DNA from: JBFKMV01 sp041629655
Lineage (GTDB): Bacteria; Acidobacteriota; Polarisedimenticolia; Polarisedimenticolales; Polarisedimenticolaceae
NCBI GenBank assembly: GCA_041629655.1
Contig: JBFKMV010000122.1
Location: 1 to 15,214, forward strand
Direction: 5' to 3'
DNA length: 15,214 nucleotides
Below are positions 13,465 to 15,214 of the stretch, one piece after another. Numbering within the stretch: the stretch's first letter is position 1; each line of letters opens with the position of its first letter. A program made the position numbers and the translations under genes. A model generated the notes under the pieces. That model saw only the letters and a list, made by a program, of their open reading frames with translations. It searched no databases and was not told where the DNA came from.

Positions 13465-15214
13465 ATGCTCGGGCGGTTGACGAAGATCGCGGCCGTGGTG
13501 CTGGTCGCGCTGGTGCTGGCGGGAGCGATCGGCGCGCTGTGGTTGCGGCACACCCTGCGCGCCAGCCTGCCCGCCCTGGACGGCGAGATCGCCGTCGCGG
13601 GCCTGCGCGCCCCCGTGACGATCGAGCGCGACGGTCTGGGCATCCCGACCATCCGCGCCGCCGATCGCAACGATCTCGCGTTCGCGACCGGCTTCGTCCA
13701 CGCGCAGGACCGGTTCTTCCAGATGGACCTGCTGCGGCGCGTGGCGGCGGGAGAGCTGGCGGCGCTGGTGGGACCGGCGGCGGTTCCGGCCGACGAGAAC
13801 GTACGGCTCCACCGCTTCCGGACCCGGGCGCGGCGAATGATCGAGAGCGCCGCGCCGCGACACCTCGAGCTGATCCATGCCTACACCGACGGCGTCAACG
13901 CGGGTCTCGGCTCGCTCGGCGGCAAGCCCGTCGAGTACGTGCTGCTGCGGCAGGAACCCGGACCCTGGCGGCTCGAGGACGGCACGCTGGTGCTGCTGGC
14001 GATGTTCCTCGACCTCCAGGACGAGCGCGCGCGCGCCGACGCGGACCGCGGGCTGATGCGCGACGTGCTGGGCGAGCCGCTGTACGCGTTCCTGATGCCG
14101 CGCGGAACCGACTGGGACGCGCCGCTGATGGGTGAGCCGTACGGGGACCCGCCGATCCCGGGGCCGGAGGTCGTGGACCTGCGGACGATGGACGGCTGGT
14201 CGGCGCTGCGCGACACCGAGCAGGCGGCCCGTGCCGCCCCCGTCCTGCGCGAATCGCCGCTGGCGGCCGGCAGCAACAACTGGGCGGTCGACGCGTCCCG
14301 TTCCGCGCACGGCGGCGCGCTGGTCGCGGGCGACATGCACCTGGGGCTCGACGTGCCGAACGTCTGGTACCGCGCCTCGCTGGTCTGGCCCGGGGACGAC
14401 GGCCAGCAGCACCGGCTGACCGGCGTCACGCTGCCCGGGGGGCCGGTGCTGGTCGCCGGCAGCAACGGCCACGTGGCCTGGGCGTTCACCAACAGCTACG
14501 GCGACTGGTCCGACCTGGTGCTGATCGAGCCCGACCCGGACGACCCGGACCGCTACCTGACTCCCGACGGGCCGCGCGACTTCGAGCGCGTCACGGAGAC
14601 GATCGAGGTCGCCGGTGGTGCCCCGGCCACGCTGGAGATCGTCGAGACGATCTGGGGTCCGCTGGTGGACCGGGATCACCTGGGTCGTCAGCGCGCGCTG
14701 CGCTGGCTGGCCCACGACACCGCGGCCGTCAATTTCGGACAGCTCGGCATCGAAACGCTGCGCACCGTCGACGAGGCGCTCGCGCAGGCCAACCGCACCG
14801 GCATCCCCGCGCAGAACTTCGTGGCGGTCGACCGCGAGGGGCGCATCGGCTGGACCCTGATGGGGATCGTTCCCCAGCGGCGTGGCTTCGACGGCCGCCT
14901 GCCCGTCTCGTGGGCCGACGGCAGCAACGGCTGGGACGGCTGGCTCGAGCCCGCGGAGTACCCGCGGATCCTCGACCCGCCGGAGGGCCGGCTGTGGACG
15001 GCCAACGCCCGCGTGGCCGACGGCGATGCGCTGCTGAAGATCGGGGACGGCAACTACCCGCTGGGGGCCCGGGCGCGTCAGATCCGCGACGGCCTGCGGG
15101 CGCTGGGCAAGGCCGACGAGCGCGACCTGCTGAGCATCCAGCTCGACGACCGCGCGCTGTTCCTCGAGCGCTGGCGCGACCTGCTGCTGGAGCTGCTGTC
15201 CGACGAGGCGCTGC
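13465..15214 (+). CDS. Penicillin acylase-family N-terminal nucleophile hydrolase (C-terminus cut off by window edge)
   Basis: About 583 residues are visible; family members run roughly 700-850. An N-terminal hydrophobic segment (residues about 7-25) exports or anchors it. The alpha-chain region shows 'VTIERDGLGIPTIRAADRND' and 'FATGFVHAQDRFFQMDLLRR', both family hallmarks. The precursor cleavage site is at Gly269-Ser270 in 'GSNNWAVD'; after self-cleavage Ser270 becomes the catalytic N-terminus of the beta chain. Beta-chain blocks follow: 'DMHLGLDVPNVWYRA', 'TLPGGPVLVAGSNGHVAWAF' with 'TNSYGDWSDL', 'TIWGPLV' and 'GIPAQNFVAVDREGRIGW'. Known members cleave amide bonds of beta-lactams, N-acyl-homoserine lactones or lipopeptides in the periplasm; substrate cannot be decided here. 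ATG 13465 follows GGGGGA and lies 14 bp after the MDR stop, so it is the third gene of the acyl-CoA ligase operon. Confidence 0.93.
   Translation, partial: MLGRLTKIAAVVLVALVLAGAIGALWLRHTLRASLPALDGEIAVAGLRAPVTIERDGLGIPTIRAADRNDLAFATGFVHAQDRFFQMDLLRRVAAGELAALVGPAAVPADENVRLHRFRTRARRMIESAAPRHLELIHAYTDGVNAGLGSLGGKPVEYVLLRQEPGPWRLEDGTLVLLAMFLDLQDERARADADRGLMRDVLGEPLYAFLMPRGTDWDAPLMGEPYGDPPIPGPEVVDLRTMDGWSALRDTEQAARAAPVLRESPLAAGSNNWAVDASRSAHGGALVAGDMHLGLDVPNVWYRASLVWPGDDGQQHRLTGVTLPGGPVLVAGSNGHVAWAFTNSYGDWSDLVLIEPDPDDPDRYLTPDGPRDFERVTETIEVAGGAPATLEIVETIWGPLVDRDHLGRQRALRWLAHDTAAVNFGQLGIETLRTVDEALAQANRTGIPAQNFVAVDREGRIGWTLMGIVPQRRGFDGRLPVSWADGSNGWDGWLEPAEYPRILDPPEGRLWTANARVADGDALLKIGDGNYPLGARARQIRDGLRALGKADERDLLSIQLDDRALFLERWRDLLLELLSDEAL

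Noticed and set aside
13465..15214. Dedicated quorum-quenching or beta-lactam-resistance gene
   Set aside because: Family membership is clear, but substrate cannot be assigned from sequence and no resistance or quorum genes are nearby.

Overview
This is a very GC-rich bacterial segment (close to 70% GC by eye) of ordinary chromosomal character. It holds ten clear protein-coding genes, one small membrane-protein gene of unknown function, and one gene cut at each end. I see no RNA genes, insertion sequences, phage genes, CRISPR arrays or large repeats. Nothing places the organism firmly. The mix (cytoplasmic PAS/GAF hybrid kinase, HDOD protein, Nudix-MBL fusion, penicillin-acylase family protein, MerA-like flavoenzyme beside a TVP38 protein) suggests a free-living high-GC bacterium such as an acidobacterium, myxobacterium or proteobacterium, but this is only an impression. 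The window opens with 25 C's, which look like a contig-end artefact.

Layout. (1) 1-748, minus strand: lspA (signal peptidase II), whose stop overlaps the start of a secreted CAP/SCP-like protein that runs off the left edge. Divergent from it is a 92-residue single-pass membrane protein. (2) 1175-2809, plus: PruA, which oxidises glutamate semialdehyde to glutamate. (3) 2830-5843, minus: a YjbQ-family protein followed by a soluble PAS-GAF-PAS hybrid histidine kinase with a C-terminal receiver; this unit converges on pruA across a perfect hairpin. (4) 5925-8143, plus: a TVP38/VTT membrane protein overlapping by 4 bp a MerA-like FAD disulfide oxidoreductase. (5) 8256-9134, plus: a solitary HDOD protein with a good sigma-70-like promoter. 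It converges on, and overlaps by 38 bp, (6) 9097-10527, minus: a two-domain Nudix plus metallo-beta-lactamase-fold hydrolase. (7) 10639-15214, plus: a tight operon of long-chain acyl-CoA ligase, zinc-less MDR oxidoreductase and penicillin acylase-family protein (cut at the right edge), with a perfect 7-bp hairpin in its leader.

How the genes may work together. The TVP38/flavoenzyme pair is almost certainly a functional unit, since fused versions of these two domains are known. The last operon could form a route in which an N-acyl amide is cleaved in the periplasm and the freed fatty acid is activated with CoA inside. The divergent Nudix domain resembles CoA-diphosphatase Nudix enzymes, so a link to acyl-CoA turnover is possible. 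Both ideas are inference.

Several starts were revised from the longest reading frame using Shine-Dalgarno position and family length: pruA ATG 1175, hybrid kinase TTG 5295, TVP38 ATG 5925, flavoenzyme GTG 6608, HDOD ATG 8256, Nudix-MBL ATG 10527. I found no convincing wholly new system. The best leads are the Nudix-MBL fusion beside the acylase/ligase operon, the TVP38-flavoenzyme pair, and the yjbQ gene without an ordinary start codon.
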